Shown here piece by piece: positions 63,917 through 64,000 of a stretch of 64,000 bases of DNA; position 1 is the stretch's first letter; each line of letters begins with the position of its first letter. The DNA is from Podospora pseudocomata. Lineage: Eukaryota > Ascomycota > Sordariomycetes > Sordariales > Podosporaceae. Position numbers and translations under genes: made by a program. The stretch spans positions 310,001-374,000 of the forward strand of contig NW_026946366.1 in assembly GCF_035222375.1 (NCBI RefSeq), in the 5' to 3' direction. Under the pieces are notes generated by a model. It was not told the origin of the DNA and ran no database searches. It saw only the letters and a program-made list of their open reading frames with translations.

Positions 63917-64000
63917 TCAAACCCCCCAAGCCACCCCCATCCCCACCACCGCAGCCAACACCCCCCAACGTACAAGCACCTTACCCTCCCCAGAAGGAAT
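63917..64000 (-). CDS. 3' end of a gene cut by the window edge
   Basis: On the reverse strand a frame ends at TGA (63917-63919) after ...GKVLVRWGVLAAVVGMGVAWGV, a small hydrophobic end like a C-terminal helix. Only 27 codons are inside the window, so function cannot be judged. Confidence 0.35.
   Translation of the reverse strand: MPSGEGKVLVRWGVLAAVVGMGVAWGV

Noticed and set aside
1-64000. tRNA genes, transposons, viral remnants and CRISPR arrays
   Set aside because: I looked for paired tRNA box A/B motifs, terminal repeats, polymerase, integrase or transposase motifs and spaced direct repeats, and found none. A dedicated scan could still find a divergent tRNA.

Overview
The window looks like chromosomal DNA of a filamentous ascomycete, most likely a sordariomycete close to the Sordariales. 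Most genes have one to four short introns (about 50-100 bases) with GT...AG ends and CTRAY-like branch sites. The gene set is a fungal housekeeping set. Within single genes the coding strand swings between C-rich and G-rich stretches. I found no transposon, viral remnant, CRISPR array or convincing tRNA. Species assignment is inference; gene models were built by hand from splice sites, protein motifs and frame continuity.

Layout. 0.9-13.5 kb: vacuolar P5B ATPase (YPK9 type), a small complex I accessory subunit, the BUR1 kinase and a long low-complexity open frame behind it, two reverse-strand membrane-protein frames that may be one gene, and a POP8-like RNase P/MRP subunit. 14-24.3 kb: protein phosphatase 5, a small membrane protein, and a 1,829-residue formin. 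25-38.6 kb: a DUF2264 protein, phosphoserine aminotransferase, an SDR-fold protein lacking its catalytic motifs, TRAPPII subunit TRS120, and a Cys/His-motif protein. 40-47.6 kb: para-aminobenzoate synthase, a HET-associated-like protein, VPS55, proteasome subunit alpha-6 (PRE5), and a LOG-family enzyme. 49.5-64 kb: a CLPTM1-family protein, SEC22, an ASX-homology-domain protein, Elongator subunit ELP5, the U4/U6.U5 27K protein, a KNOP1/SMAP-like nucleolar protein, YSY6/RAMP4, a small probable mitochondrial protein, and the 3' end of one more gene.

The genes are unrelated and do not form a cluster. Several serve the secretory pathway (TRS120, SEC22, VPS55, YSY6, CLPTM1-like, YPK9) and several serve RNA or transcription (BUR1, POP8, ELP5, snRNP27, KNOP1-like), as expected for an ordinary chromosome arm.

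The most unusual signals are places where an open frame continues past a stop. The best is the KNOP1-like gene: its stop is TGA-CTA-G, the known high-readthrough context, followed by 174 in-frame codons starting with a membrane-like helix. The ASX-domain gene ends at one TAG inside a frame that stays open for about 700 more codons. The two membrane-protein frames at 10.5-12.4 kb share a frame across two TAGs. The KNOP1-like gene also has a one-base frame break next to a GAG repeat and a G6 run. Others are a YSY6 first coding exon consisting only of the ATG, and a stop-free 54-base intron in the snRNP27 gene.
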